Source: Micromonospora sp. HNM0581
GTDB lineage: Bacteria; Actinomycetota; Actinomycetes; Mycobacteriales; Micromonosporaceae
Reading direction: 5' to 3'
Assembly (NCBI RefSeq): GCF_012726175.1
Contig: NZ_JAASAD010000017.1
Span: 37,785-101,784, forward strand
Length of the DNA stretch: 64,000 bases
Notes under the pieces: model-generated
Databases searched by the model: none
What the model saw: only the letters and a program-made list of their open reading frames with translations
Told to the model about the DNA's origin: nothing
Translations under genes and position numbers: made by a program
Shown here: one piece after another, positions 38,896 to 47,617 of the stretch
Layout of the letters: each line of letters begins with the position of its first letter
Numbering within the stretch: position 1 is the first letter of the stretch

Positions 38896-38901
38896 TAGGG
38901 T
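38896..38901 (+). promoter_or_regulatory. -10-like hexamer TAGGGT for leaderless rnd transcript
   Basis: TAGGGT ends 6 bases before GTG 38908, the same hexamer as at bioB. Confidence 0.5.
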
Positions 38902-38907
38902 TGTCAG

Positions 38908-40248
38908 GTGACCGACGAACCACCCCTGCGCCGTCGGGCCGCCGCAAGCCGTACGGGAAACGACACGCAGTACCCGCCGTCGGCGCGGTCGGAGCCCTCG
39001 GACGCGGGGACCGAGCCCACCGAAGGCCAGTCCGTGCCGCTGACCGCGCCCCGCGAGGGCACCCCCGAGCCGGTCGCCGATCCAGGGCGGTATGCCGAGG
39101 TGGTTGCCCGCTTCGCCGGCGGAGCCGGGCCGGTGGCCCTGGACGCCGAACGTGCCTCCGGCTACCGGTACAGCCAACGCGCGTATCTCGTCCAGCTGCG
39201 GCGCGCCGGTGCCGGCACCGTGCTCATCGATCCCCTGCCGTTGCCCGACCTCAGCGCCCTGGACGCCGTGATCGCCGAGGCGGAGTGGGTGCTGCACGCG
39301 GCGAATCAGGATCTGCCCTGTCTCGCGGAGTTGGGGCTGCGGCCCCGGCGGCTGTTCGACACCGAGTTGGCGGCGCGGCTCGCCGGTTTCGAGCGGGTGG
39401 GTCTCGCCGCGCTGACCGATCAGTTGCTCGGGTTCAGCCTGGAGAAGCACCACTCTGCGGCGGACTGGTCGAGTCGGCCGCTGCCCGAGTCCTGGTTGAC
39501 CTACGCCGCTCTGGACGTGGAGTTGTTGACCGATCTGCGCGACGCGCTCGACGCGGAGTTGACCCGGCAGGGCAAGTCGGGGTGGGCTGCGGAGGAGTTC
39601 GCCGCGCTCGTGCGAAGCGGTGCCCGACCGCCCCGGGTACGCGCCGAACCGTGGCGGCGGACCTCCGGGATACACCGGGTCCGTGGTGCGCGGGCGCAGG
39701 CCCGGGTGCGTTCCCTGTGGTACGCCCGGGATCAGATTGCCGCCCGGCGTGACTCGGCACCGGGTCGGGTGCTGCCCGACTCGGCGATCGTCTCGGCGGC
39801 GGAACTTGACCCGAGGGACGAGAAGTCGCTGCTCACGCTGCCGGGCTTCGGTGGTCGGTCGGTTCGGCGGTTGGCGCGTACCTGGTTGGCGGCGCTCGAC
39901 GACGCGCGGCAGTTGCCGGACGACGCTCTTCCGGTGGCACCGACCGTGGAGGGTCCGCCCCCGCCGCACCGATGGGCGGAGCGGGATCCGGCTGCCGCTG
40001 CCCGGCTGGCCCGTTGCCGCGAGGTGGTGTTGCGGCTGGCCGGCGAGCACAATTTGCCCCCGGAGAACCTGATCTCTCCAGACACCATCCGTCGGGTCGC
40101 CTGGGAGCCTCCGGAGGAGATCACCGAGGCCTCTGTCGCGGATGCGATGCGCGGACACCATGCCCGCGAATGGCAGATCGCTCTTCTCCTCCCCGACCTT
40201 CCCACCGCCTTGTCTCCCTCCTCCGAGAGCGCACCCCCGCCTCGCTGA
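38908..40248 (+). CDS. rnd: Ribonuclease D (DEDDy exonuclease with HRDC domain)
   Basis: A 446-residue 3'-5' exonuclease. Exo I is V-A-L-D-A-E-R (D79, E81), Exo II H-A-A-N-Q-D-L-P, Exo III Y-A-A-L-D (tyrosine type). An HRDC domain (about residues 240-320) follows with A-R-A-Q-A-R-V-R-S-L-W-Y-A-R-D. The first 50 residues are a disordered Ser/Pro/Glu extension. It trims tRNA 3' ends and other structured RNAs. GTG 38908 rests on the TAGGGT hexamer 6 bases upstream. A hairpin terminator follows after 11 bases. Confidence 0.92.
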   Translation: MTDEPPLRRRAAASRTGNDTQYPPSARSEPSDAGTEPTEGQSVPLTAPREGTPEPVADPGRYAEVVARFAGGAGPVALDAERASGYRYSQRAYLVQLRRAGAGTVLIDPLPLPDLSALDAVIAEAEWVLHAANQDLPCLAELGLRPRRLFDTELAARLAGFERVGLAALTDQLLGFSLEKHHSAADWSSRPLPESWLTYAALDVELLTDLRDALDAELTRQGKSGWAAEEFAALVRSGARPPRVRAEPWRRTSGIHRVRGARAQARVRSLWYARDQIAARRDSAPGRVLPDSAIVSAAELDPRDEKSLLTLPGFGGRSVRRLARTWLAALDDARQLPDDALPVAPTVEGPPPPHRWAERDPAAAARLARCREVVLRLAGEHNLPPENLISPDTIRRVAWEPPEEITEASVADAMRGHHAREWQIALLLPDLPTALSPSSESAPPPR

Positions 40249-40259
40249 CCAGGAGGTCT

Positions 40260-40285
40260 GGTCGGCGCCACGACGGGGGCCGACC
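40260..40285 (+). terminator. Hairpin after rnd
   Basis: Arms GGTCGGC (40260-40266) and GCCGACC (40279-40285) with a 12-base loop, then GAATTCTCC. Modest stem, well placed 11 bases past the stop. Confidence 0.55.
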
Positions 40286-40472
40286 GAATTCTCCGGATCG
40301 TCACCGCCTCGCGGGGGTGCCGGCGGCAATGTGGGGTGGGTTACAGGGGGAGGTGACACGGCGATTATTACTGGCGAGTAGCATCGGGGAAACGCCAGTG
40401 CTGGCGACCTTCGTCCGGTCCGGTGTGCCGTCCGGCACACCGACCGGATCGTGGTCGGATAGGAGGCTCATC

Positions 40473-41684
40473 GTGCCCCGTGAAGTCCGGGATGTCGTCT
40501 TCGTCGACGGCGTCCGCACCCCCTTCGGCAAGGCGGGTGGCATGTACGCCAACACCCGCGCCGACGACCTGGTGATCCGCTGCATCCGCGAACTGCTGCG
40601 CCGCAACCCCCAGCTGCCCCCGGAACGGGTCGAGGAGGTGGCGATCGCCGCCACCACCCAGATCGGCGACCAGGGCCTGACCATCGGTCGTACCGCGGCG
40701 CTGCTCGCCGGCCTGCCGAAGAGCGTCCCGGGTTTCGCCATCGACCGGATGTGCGCCGGAGCCATGACCGCCGTGACCACCGTCGCCGGCGGTATCGCCA
40801 TGGGGGCGTACGACATCGCGATCGCCGGGGGCGTCGAGCACATGGGCCGCCACCCGATGGGTGAGGGCGTCGACCCGAACCCGCGCATCATCGCCGAGAA
40901 GCTGGTCGACCCGTCCGCGCTGGTGATGGGCTCCACCGCCGAGAACCTGCACGACCGGGTCCCGCACATCACCAAGCAGCGCACCGACGCGTTCGCGCTC
41001 GCCTCGCAGCAGAAGACCGCGAAGGCGTACGCCAACGGCAAGCTCCAGGACGACCTGGTGCCGGTGGCGATCCGCGACGAGGAGAACGGCTGGGGACTGG
41101 CCACGGCCGACGAGGCCCCCCGGGACACCTCGATGGAGAAGCTGGCCACCCTGAAGACCCCGTTCCGCCCGCACGGCAAGGTCACCGCCGGTAACGCGGC
41201 CGGCCTCAACGACGGTGCCACCGCCAGCCTGCTCGCCGACGAGGCCACCGCCCGCGAGCTGGGCCTGCCGGTCGCGATGCGGTTGGTGTCGTACGGCTTC
41301 GTCGGCGTCGAGCCGGAGGTGATGGGGGTCGGCCCGATCCCGTCGACCGAGAAGGCGCTGCGCATCGCCGGCCTCACCATCGACGACATCGGCCTGTTCG
41401 AGCTGAACGAGGCGTTCGCCGTGCAGGTGCTTGCCTTCCTGGACCACTTCGGCATCGCCGACGACGATCCTCGGGTCAACCCGTGGGGCGGTGCGATCGC
41501 CATCGGTCACCCGCTCGCCTCCTCTGGCGTACGGCTGATGACCCAGCTCGCCCGGCAGTTCGCCGAGCACCCGGAGGTCCGCTACGGCATCACCGCCATG
41601 TGCATCGGCATCGGCATGGGCGGCACCGTCATCTGGGAGAACCCGCACTGGACCGGGTCCGCCAAGGAGGGTGGAGACAAGTGA
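40473..41684 (+). CDS. fadA: Acetyl-CoA acyltransferase (thiolase, FadA type)
   Basis: A 403-residue thiolase that cleaves 3-ketoacyl-CoA in fatty-acid beta-oxidation. The acyl-binding cysteine is C94 in D-R-M-C-A-G-A-M; N-E-A-F-A-V-Q and G-G-A-I-A-I-G-H-P-L-A-S-S-G carry the active-site histidines, and M-C-I-G-I-G-M-G the second cysteine. GTG 40473 is chosen for AGGAGG at 40461-40466. Its stop overlaps the fadB GTG by four bases. The 224 bases upstream hold the promoter; TACT-GGCG-AGTA at 40369-40380 is a weak dyad that might be an operator. Confidence 0.95.
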   Translation: MPREVRDVVFVDGVRTPFGKAGGMYANTRADDLVIRCIRELLRRNPQLPPERVEEVAIAATTQIGDQGLTIGRTAALLAGLPKSVPGFAIDRMCAGAMTAVTTVAGGIAMGAYDIAIAGGVEHMGRHPMGEGVDPNPRIIAEKLVDPSALVMGSTAENLHDRVPHITKQRTDAFALASQQKTAKAYANGKLQDDLVPVAIRDEENGWGLATADEAPRDTSMEKLATLKTPFRPHGKVTAGNAAGLNDGATASLLADEATARELGLPVAMRLVSYGFVGVEPEVMGVGPIPSTEKALRIAGLTIDDIGLFELNEAFAVQVLAFLDHFGIADDDPRVNPWGGAIAIGHPLASSGVRLMTQLARQFAEHPEVRYGITAMCIGIGMGGTVIWENPHWTGSAKEGGDK

Positions 41685-43780
41685 GCCTCAGCGCACCGAA
41701 CGAGGTGGTCACCAGAGCCCTGCTGCGGCAGGTGAACGTGCCGGGGCTGGACCGGCCGGCCGCCCTGATCACCCTGGACAACGGATTCGACCACACCAAA
41801 CCGAACACCTTCGGGCCCGGCGGCCTCACCAGCCTCGACGAGGCCATCAGCACCGCTCTGGCGGCCGACCCGGCGTTCATCGCGGTCACCGGCAAGCCGT
41901 ACATCTTCTGCGTCGGTGCGGACATCACCGGCCTGCCGCAGCTCGCCGACCGCGAGCAGGCACTGGAGATCGGCCGGCTGGGTCACCGGGTCTTCGCCCG
42001 GCTGAAGGACAGCCCCGTACCGACCTTCGCGTTCGTCAACGGCGCGGCGATGGGTGGTGGCCTGGAGCTGGCTCTGCACTGTCACTACCGGACCCTGTCC
42101 GCTGGTGCGGCGGCCCTGGCGCTGCCGGAGGTCTCCCTCGGACTGATCCCGGGATGGGGCGGCACCCAGTTGCTGCCGAACCTGATCGGCATTCCCGCCG
42201 CCACCCAGGTGATCATTCAGAACCCGCTGATGCAGAACAAGATGCTCAAGCCGAAGCAGGCAGCCGAACTGGGTATCGCGGACGTGCTGCTGGAGCCGGC
42301 GGACTTCCTGGAGCGGTCCCTGGAGTGGGCCGCCGGTGTGGTCCGGGGGCAGGTCGAGGTGACCCGGCCCGAGGTCGACAAGGACATGTGGGCCGGCGTG
42401 CTGTACTTCGCCCGGCAAACCCTGGACCAGCGGTTGCACGGCGCGGTACCAGCCGCGTACAAGGCGCTCGACCTGCTGGAGACGGCGAAGGACGCGGACT
42501 TCGCCACCGGCACCGCTGCGGAGGACGAGGCCCTCGCCGACCTGGTCTTCTCCGAGGAGCTGCGCAGCGGCCTGTACGCCTTCGACCTGGTGCAGCGGCG
42601 GGCCAAGCGGCCGGCCGGCGCGCCGGACAAGGGCCTGGCCCGCCCGGTGACGAAGGTCGGCATCGTCGGTGCCGGTCTGATGGCCAGCCAGCTGGCGCTG
42701 CTGTTCGCCCGCCGACTCCAGGTGCCGGTCGTCCTGACCGACCTGGACCAGGCCCGAGTCGACAAGGGCGTGGCCTACGTGCACGCCCAGATCGAGAAGG
42801 CGGTCAGCAAGGGCCGGATGGACAAGGGCACGGCCGCGAAGCTGTACGGCCTGGTGTCCGGCTCGCCCAACGCAGAAGCCTTCGCCGCGTCGGCACCCGG
42901 CCAGCTCACGTCGTTCGCTGACTGTGACTTCGTCATCGAGGCGGTCTTCGAGGACCTGAACGTCAAGAAGCAGGTCTGGGCCGAGCTGGAGAAGATCGTC
43001 AAGCCGGAGGCGGTGCTCGCCACCAACACCTCCTCGTTGTCGATCACGGCGATGGCCGCGGAGCTGGAGCACCCGGAGCGGGTGGTCGGCTTCCACTTCT
43101 TCAACCCGGTCGCGGTGCTGCCCCTGCTGGAGATCGTCCGGGGCGAGCAGACCGACGACGCCACCCTGGCCACCGCGTTCGCGGTCGGCAAGCAGCTGAA
43201 GAAGTCGAGTGTGCTGGTGAAGGACGCCCCGGCATTCGTGGTGAACCGGCTACTCACCCGCTTCCTGGGCACCGTGTTCGCCGCCGTCGACGCCGGCACC
43301 CCGCTGGAGGTGGCGAACCGGGCACTGGACCCGCTGGGTCTGCCGATGCGTCCCCTCGCGCTGCTCCAGTTGGTCGGGCCGGCCGTCGCGTACCACGTGG
43401 GCGGCACCCTGCAGACCGCGTTCCCGGACCGGTTCGACGTCAGCGAGAACCTGAAGCGGATCGCCGACTCCGGTCAGCCGATCGTCGTCGACGACGAGAT
43501 CAACGCCGAGGTGGCGAAGCTGCTGGTGGTCGGCGACCAGCCACTCACCGAGGAGCAGGTACGCCAGAACGCGCTCGACGCACTGGCACAGGAGATCCGG
43601 CTGATGCTTGACGAGGGTGTCGTCGCAGAGGCGCAGGACATCGACCTGTGCATGATCCTCGGTGCTGGTTGGCCGTTCCACCTGGGCGGTGTGACGCCGT
43701 ACCTGGACCGCACCGGCACCAGCGAGCGGGTCACCGGTGGGCGGTTCCTGCCGCGCGGCGCCGCCAGCCTGGACGGCTGA
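41681..43780 (+). CDS. fadB: Fatty-acid oxidation multifunctional protein (enoyl-CoA hydratase / 3-hydroxyacyl-CoA dehydrogenase)
   Basis: A 699-residue fusion. The N-terminal crotonase domain (about residues 15-300) has the G-A-D-I-T and N-G-A-A-M-G-G-G-L-E-L-A-L oxyanion regions. The dehydrogenase part begins near 323 with V-G-I-V-G-A-G-L-M-A-S-Q-L-A (NAD site), then N-T-S-S-L-S-I and H-F-F-N-P-V with catalytic His, and K-D-A-P-A-F-V-V-N-R. GTG 41681 lies inside the fadA stop and follows AAGGAGGG. With fadA it forms the trifunctional beta-oxidation complex. Confidence 0.96.
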   Translation: MSLSAPNEVVTRALLRQVNVPGLDRPAALITLDNGFDHTKPNTFGPGGLTSLDEAISTALAADPAFIAVTGKPYIFCVGADITGLPQLADREQALEIGRLGHRVFARLKDSPVPTFAFVNGAAMGGGLELALHCHYRTLSAGAAALALPEVSLGLIPGWGGTQLLPNLIGIPAATQVIIQNPLMQNKMLKPKQAAELGIADVLLEPADFLERSLEWAAGVVRGQVEVTRPEVDKDMWAGVLYFARQTLDQRLHGAVPAAYKALDLLETAKDADFATGTAAEDEALADLVFSEELRSGLYAFDLVQRRAKRPAGAPDKGLARPVTKVGIVGAGLMASQLALLFARRLQVPVVLTDLDQARVDKGVAYVHAQIEKAVSKGRMDKGTAAKLYGLVSGSPNAEAFAASAPGQLTSFADCDFVIEAVFEDLNVKKQVWAELEKIVKPEAVLATNTSSLSITAMAAELEHPERVVGFHFFNPVAVLPLLEIVRGEQTDDATLATAFAVGKQLKKSSVLVKDAPAFVVNRLLTRFLGTVFAAVDAGTPLEVANRALDPLGLPMRPLALLQLVGPAVAYHVGGTLQTAFPDRFDVSENLKRIADSGQPIVVDDEINAEVAKLLVVGDQPLTEEQVRQNALDALAQEIRLMLDEGVVAEAQDIDLCMILGAGWPFHLGGVTPYLDRTGTSERVTGGRFLPRGAASLDG

Positions 43781-43799
43781 GCGGCGACGAACGACATGG

Positions 43800-43836
43800 A
43801 TCGCGGTGGTCACCCGACGAGGGTGGCCACCGCGAT
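43800..43836 (+). terminator. Terminator of the fadA-fadB operon
   Basis: A 16-bp stem (43800-43815 with 43821-43836; one G-U pair) around GACGA, 19 bases past the fadB stop, followed by TCGCTTTCGG. Confidence 0.85.
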
Positions 43837-43914
43837 TCGCTTTCGGTGCCGACCGGTGCGGATGGAGCAGCTGGCTACGATGACCGACCCCACCCGAATC
43901 CAGGAGCTGACAGC

Positions 43915-44745
43915 ATGTCCCACCCTTCGGACGCGCACCAGAACCCGCCGGCCGCCGGTCCGTACCCACCCCCTGGCACGTACCCGAACCCGGGCGCCCA
44001 CCCTCCGGCCGCTCCCGTTCCGTATCCGCCGGCCGGCACCCAGCCGGTACCGCCGCAGCAACCCCCACCCGGCGGCTACCCGCCGCCGGGCCAGCCGTAC
44101 TCCGCCGGCCCAGGGCACCCCGGTCCTGGCTTCCCCGGTCCAGGGCCGGCCGGACAGCAGAAGAAGAAACTCCAGGTGGGGGTGATCGTGCTGATCGTTC
44201 TCGCGGTCCTGCTGGTGCTCTGCGGTGGTGGCGGCACCGCCATCTGGTTCGCGGTCAAGGAGGACGTCAGTGAAGCCATCGACGCCACCCGAACCCGGAT
44301 GGTCGCCCCGGACACCCTGGCCGGTCGACCGAAGCTCACGGACCCGGAGTTGCAGCAGGCCGCCGATGGGATGGTCAGCGACATCCGGTCCACGGTGAGC
44401 AACGAGACGAGCGCGGTGGGCGCGTTCTACGGCGACCCGACCGGCGAGAACCTCGTCATGATCGCGGGTGCCTCCGGCCTGATAACCGATCCCGGGCAGG
44501 AACTGGACGCGGCGGTCGAGGGTCTCGCCGCGGGGATGGCGCTCAAGAACATGACCCTGGTCGATGCCGGGCCCCTCGGCGGGGAGGCCCGCTGCGGCGA
44601 CGGCGAGACGGAGGGCGTCCCGCTCGGCGTCTGCACCTGGGCGGACCGGGGCAGCGTCGGGCTGGTGGTGCTGTTCTTCTCGTCCCGTGCCGACGCCCAG
44701 GCCGAGTTTCTGACCATCCGCGGTCAGATCCAGCAGCGCGACTGA
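43915..44745 (+). CDS. Proline-rich single-pass membrane protein of unknown function
   Basis: A 276-residue protein. Residues 1-80 are a Pro/Gly/Tyr-rich cytoplasmic tail (repeated P-Y-P-P, G-Y-P-P-P-G), then K-K-K and one transmembrane helix (about 87-113, V-G-V-I-V-L-I-V-L-A-V-L-L-V-L), with a 160-residue outer domain holding a C-G-D and V-C-T-W cysteine pair. The topology is common among actinobacterial envelope proteins, with the Pro-rich tail often binding cytoskeletal or signalling partners. I do not recognise the outer domain. ATG 43915 has only GGAGC upstream. It stands alone between the fadB terminator and the convergent HxlR gene. Confidence 0.72.
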   Translation: MSHPSDAHQNPPAAGPYPPPGTYPNPGAHPPAAPVPYPPAGTQPVPPQQPPPGGYPPPGQPYSAGPGHPGPGFPGPGPAGQQKKKLQVGVIVLIVLAVLLVLCGGGGTAIWFAVKEDVSEAIDATRTRMVAPDTLAGRPKLTDPELQQAADGMVSDIRSTVSNETSAVGAFYGDPTGENLVMIAGASGLITDPGQELDAAVEGLAAGMALKNMTLVDAGPLGGEARCGDGETEGVPLGVCTWADRGSVGLVVLFFSSRADAQAEFLTIRGQIQQRD

Positions 44746-44883
44746 CCCGAGCCGACAACAGGTCGGCGGACACGAGCCGGTCCCGACCGCCACCGGCGCG
44801 GCGGGACCGGGCGGGCCATGCCGGCGGCGCTGCCTCGTCGTCGCCGAACCGCCAGCTAGCTGCATCGACGGGCGCCGCTCGAT

Positions 44884-45318
44884 TCAGGATGCGACCGCGT
44901 CGTAGTCGTCGCGGTGTGCGAGGACTTCGCCCATGTGTGCCTGCGCCCAGTTTCTGATCTCGCGTGTCAGGTGGTGTAGCGACAATCCGAGATCGGTCAG
45001 CCGGTAGGAGACGGTGACCGGGACAGTCGGCGTGACCGTACGGGTCAGCAGCCCGTCCCGCTCCAGTGACCGCAGGGTCTGGGTCAGCATCTTCTGACTG
45101 ACCCCGGCCAGCAGGCGAGAAAGCTCGGAGTAACGCATCGTCCTCGGCCCTTCCGACGCACCGGTTTGCGGGGAGGCACCGCCCAACGCGCACAGGATCA
45201 GCACGACCCACTTGTTGGAGATCCGGTCGAGCAGCTGACGACTGGGGCACACGGCGAGGAAGGCGTCGTAGTCCTCCTTGGCGTGCACCTGCTGTTGAAC
45301 CGCCCGCATCGTTGTCAC
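44884..45318 (-). CDS. HxlR-family winged-helix regulator
   Basis: A 144-residue MarR-like winged-helix protein of the HxlR family, recognised by V-C-P-S-R-Q-L-L-D-R-I-S-N-K-W-V-V-L-I-L near residues 25-44, then R-Y-S-E-L-S-R-L-L-A-G-V-S-Q-K-M-L-T-Q-T-L and Y-R-L-T-D-L-G. The N-terminal cysteine may be redox-active, as in other HxlR/DUF24 regulators of aldehyde and quinone stress. GTG 45318 is chosen for the GGAGGAG site 5 bases away. It is divergent from an aldo-keto reductase gene, a common pair, and the palindrome at 45359 is a likely operator for both. Confidence 0.9.
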   Translation of the reverse strand: MTTMRAVQQQVHAKEDYDAFLAVCPSRQLLDRISNKWVVLILCALGGASPQTGASEGPRTMRYSELSRLLAGVSQKMLTQTLRSLERDGLLTRTVTPTVPVTVSYRLTDLGLSLHHLTREIRNWAQAHMGEVLAHRDDYDAVAS

Positions 45319-45358
45319 CGAGGCTCCTCCCAGAGTGTTACGCACCTTGAAGTGGCTT

Positions 45359-45373
45359 CTTCCCGACGGGAAG
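45359..45373. promoter_or_regulatory. Candidate HxlR operator CTTCCC-GAC-GGGAAG
   Basis: A perfect six-base inverted repeat with a three-base centre, in the middle of the 121-base divergent region. It would cover the control sites of both the regulator and the reductase. Inferred from position only. Confidence 0.5.
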
Positions 45374-45439
45374 TAGCTCTCCAAGAATGAGGCAGACGTA
45401 CGAAAGATGCCACTGTCTCCAACCGAAGAGAGCGACACC

Positions 45440-46312
45440 ATGAGCACCACTACTCCTTCACTGCCCGGCGGCACCTGGACGCTCGGCGATCGACCCGTCA
45501 CCCGACTCGGGTACGGCGCGATGCAACTCGCCGGGCCGTGGGTGATGGGGCCGCCCGCCGATCACAACGCCGCGCTGGCCGTGCTGCGGGAAGCCGTCGA
45601 CCGGGGCATCACCCACATCGACACCAGCGACGCCTACGGGCCAACCGTCACGAACGAACTCATCCGCGAAGCACTGCACCCGTACCCCGAGTCGCTGCTC
45701 ATCGCCACGAAGGTGGGGGCGAACCGCGACGCCCGGGGCGGCTGGCCCACGGCCCGCCGCCCCGAGGATCTGCGCGAGCAGGTCCACCAGAACCTGCGCT
45801 CCCTGGGCGTCGAGACACTCGATCTGGTCAACATGCGCATGGGCGACGCCGAAGGTACCCGACCCGGCTCGATCACCGAGGCGTTCGCGACCCTCGCCGA
45901 ACTCCAGCAGCAGGGCCTGATCCGCCACCTCGGCGTCAGCAACGTCACCGCCGAGCAGGTCACCGAGGCCAGGACCATCGCACCGGTGGTGTGCGTGCAG
46001 AACATGTACAACCTCGCCCACCGGCACGACGACGACCTCGTCGTCCAGCTAGCCGGCGACGGCATCGCCTACGTGCCGTTCTTCCCGCTCGGTGGCTTCT
46101 CGCCGGTGCAGTCCGAGGCGCTCTCGACCGTCGCCGCCCGACTGGGCTCGGCACCGGTTCCGGTCTCCCTCGCCTGGCTGTTGCAGCGCTCCCCCAACAT
46201 CCTGCTGATTCCCGGTACGTCCAAGACGGCACACCTACGCGAGAACATCGCCGGCGCAGGGCTGACGTTGCCCGCCGAGGACATCGCCACCCTGGACGGC
46301 ATCGGCAGCTGA
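45440..46312 (+). CDS. Aldo-keto reductase
   Basis: A 290-residue NADPH-dependent TIM-barrel oxidoreductase. The tetrad residues D61 (T-H-I-D-T-S), Y66 (D-A-Y-G) and K91 (I-A-T-K-V-G) are present; the usual fourth histidine position (V-N-M-R-M-G-D) lacks His, as in several actinobacterial members. I-P-G-T-S-K near the C-terminus binds the cofactor phosphate. It probably reduces aldehydes or ketones under control of the divergent HxlR protein. ATG 45440 is preferred to the in-frame start 33 bases upstream because M-S-T-T-T-P is nearer the usual start. A very strong terminator follows. Confidence 0.92.
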   Translation: MSTTTPSLPGGTWTLGDRPVTRLGYGAMQLAGPWVMGPPADHNAALAVLREAVDRGITHIDTSDAYGPTVTNELIREALHPYPESLLIATKVGANRDARGGWPTARRPEDLREQVHQNLRSLGVETLDLVNMRMGDAEGTRPGSITEAFATLAELQQQGLIRHLGVSNVTAEQVTEARTIAPVVCVQNMYNLAHRHDDDLVVQLAGDGIAYVPFFPLGGFSPVQSEALSTVAARLGSAPVPVSLAWLLQRSPNILLIPGTSKTAHLRENIAGAGLTLPAEDIATLDGIGS

Positions 46313-46344
46313 TCCGTCCACACGTCCCATCCTCAGCCTGATGC

Positions 46345-46386
46345 CGTCGATGGTCCCGGTCGCGGAGGCGACCGGGACCATCGACG
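46345..46386. terminator. 19-bp bidirectional terminator
   Basis: A perfect 19-bp stem (46345-46363 with 46368-46386) around GGAG, between the convergent aldo-keto reductase and histidine kinase genes. One of the strongest hairpins in the window. Confidence 0.9.
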
Positions 46387-46441
46387 CACCTCGACGGGGC
46401 AGCTTCGGTGGCCTCACGGCGTAGACGGTACTCGCCGTGTC

Positions 46442-47617
46442 TCAGTGGGCGGCGTCGGCCGCCGGCAGGCTCACCGTCACTTCCAGGCCGCCACCGGGCT
46501 GTGCGACAACGGTCACCGTGCCGCAGTGCGCGTCACAGACCGCCCGCACGATGGACAGGCCGAGGCCTGATCCGCGCGCCCCGGTCCGTTCTCGGCCGCC
46601 CCGCCGGAAGGGCTCGAACAACCCCGGCACGTCGGCCGGGTCCACCTCGAAGCCGGTGTTGCCGACGACCAGCCAGGATCGCTGCCCGTCGGAGCCGGTA
46701 CGCACCCAGAGCCGACCGTGCAGATGGTTGTAGCGGACCGCATTCTCGATCAGGTTGCCGGCCAGCCGGTCCAGCAGCCCGGGGTCACCCACCACCGGTG
46801 CCGGTTCCAGCGACGTCTGGACCGCCAGTTTGATCCGCTCGACCTCCCGGCGTACGGCAGAGAGCGCGTTGACGGTGCCAGCTGCCAGGTCGAACTCGCT
46901 GCGCCGGCCGAGCCGTTGACCGGCCTGCGCCTCGCTGCGCGCCAGTATCAGCAACGCGTCTACCAGCCCGTTGGCGCGTTCGGAGGCGTCGCGCACCACG
47001 ACCGCCATCCGGCGGTACTCGGCCGGGTCCGCCTCGTCGTCGCTGAGCGTCACGTCGATCTCGGTACGCATCACGGCCAGCGGTGTCCGCAACTCGTGCG
47101 AGGCGTTGGCCACGAACCGCTTCTGCGCCTCGAACGCGGCGGCGATCCGGTCCAGCATGGCGTCGAACGTGTCGGCCAGCTCGGCCACCTCGTCGTTCGC
47201 CCCGGAGTAGCCGATCCGCTGGTCCAGGGTGGTCTCGCCGAGCCGGCGTGCGGTCGCGGTGACCTGGTGCAGCGGGCGTAGCGCACGGCCGGCGACGGCG
47301 TACGCCCCGACCACCCCGACCACGCCGATCGCCAGCAGCGCGGCCAACCCCTTGGCCAGCAGTTCCCCGGAGGCCGCGTCGACGAGCCGCTGTTGCCATG
47401 CGGCGGCCTCCAGCGTGCTCCCGTCGGCGAGCACCACGGTGGTGCCGGGCAGCAGCTCGTCGGTGGGGCGCAACGCGTCCCGCACCAGCAGCCAGGCCAG
47501 CAGCACCAGGATCGCGCCGGCACCGACCAGTAACACGCCGTTGAGCAGGGTCAGCCGCAGCCGCAGCGTGGGACGTAGCCGCAGGGCGGTCAACCGGCGG
47601 CGCGCGGTGCCCGTCAC
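46442..47617 (-). CDS. Sensor histidine kinase
   Basis: A 391-residue two-component kinase with two transmembrane helices (about residues 25-46 and 88-110), a short outer loop of about 40 residues, a HAMP domain, phospho-acceptor H174 in A-S-H-E-L-R-T-P-L, N-box N-L-I-E-N-A-V-R-Y-N, and G-box G-S-G-L-G-L-S-I-V. Such a short sensor loop usually reads the membrane or small molecules. GTG 47617 overlaps the response-regulator stop by four bases (GTGA), so kinase and regulator are translated together. The signal is unknown. Confidence 0.94.
   Translation of the reverse strand: MTGTARRRLTALRLRPTLRLRLTLLNGVLLVGAGAILVLLAWLLVRDALRPTDELLPGTTVVLADGSTLEAAAWQQRLVDAASGELLAKGLAALLAIGVVGVVGAYAVAGRALRPLHQVTATARRLGETTLDQRIGYSGANDEVAELADTFDAMLDRIAAAFEAQKRFVANASHELRTPLAVMRTEIDVTLSDDEADPAEYRRMAVVVRDASERANGLVDALLILARSEAQAGQRLGRRSEFDLAAGTVNALSAVRREVERIKLAVQTSLEPAPVVGDPGLLDRLAGNLIENAVRYNHLHGRLWVRTGSDGQRSWLVVGNTGFEVDPADVPGLFEPFRRGGRERTGARGSGLGLSIVRAVCDAHCGTVTVVAQPGGGLEVTVSLPAADAAH

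Noticed and set aside
40369..40380. TACT-GGCG-AGTA as a fatty-acid regulator operator before fadA
   Set aside because: Arms are only four bases and the centre is not symmetrical; not enough to call an operator.
41582..43096. 504-codon open frame antisense to fadB
   Set aside because: Shadow of the codon bias in fadB; composition unlike any protein family.
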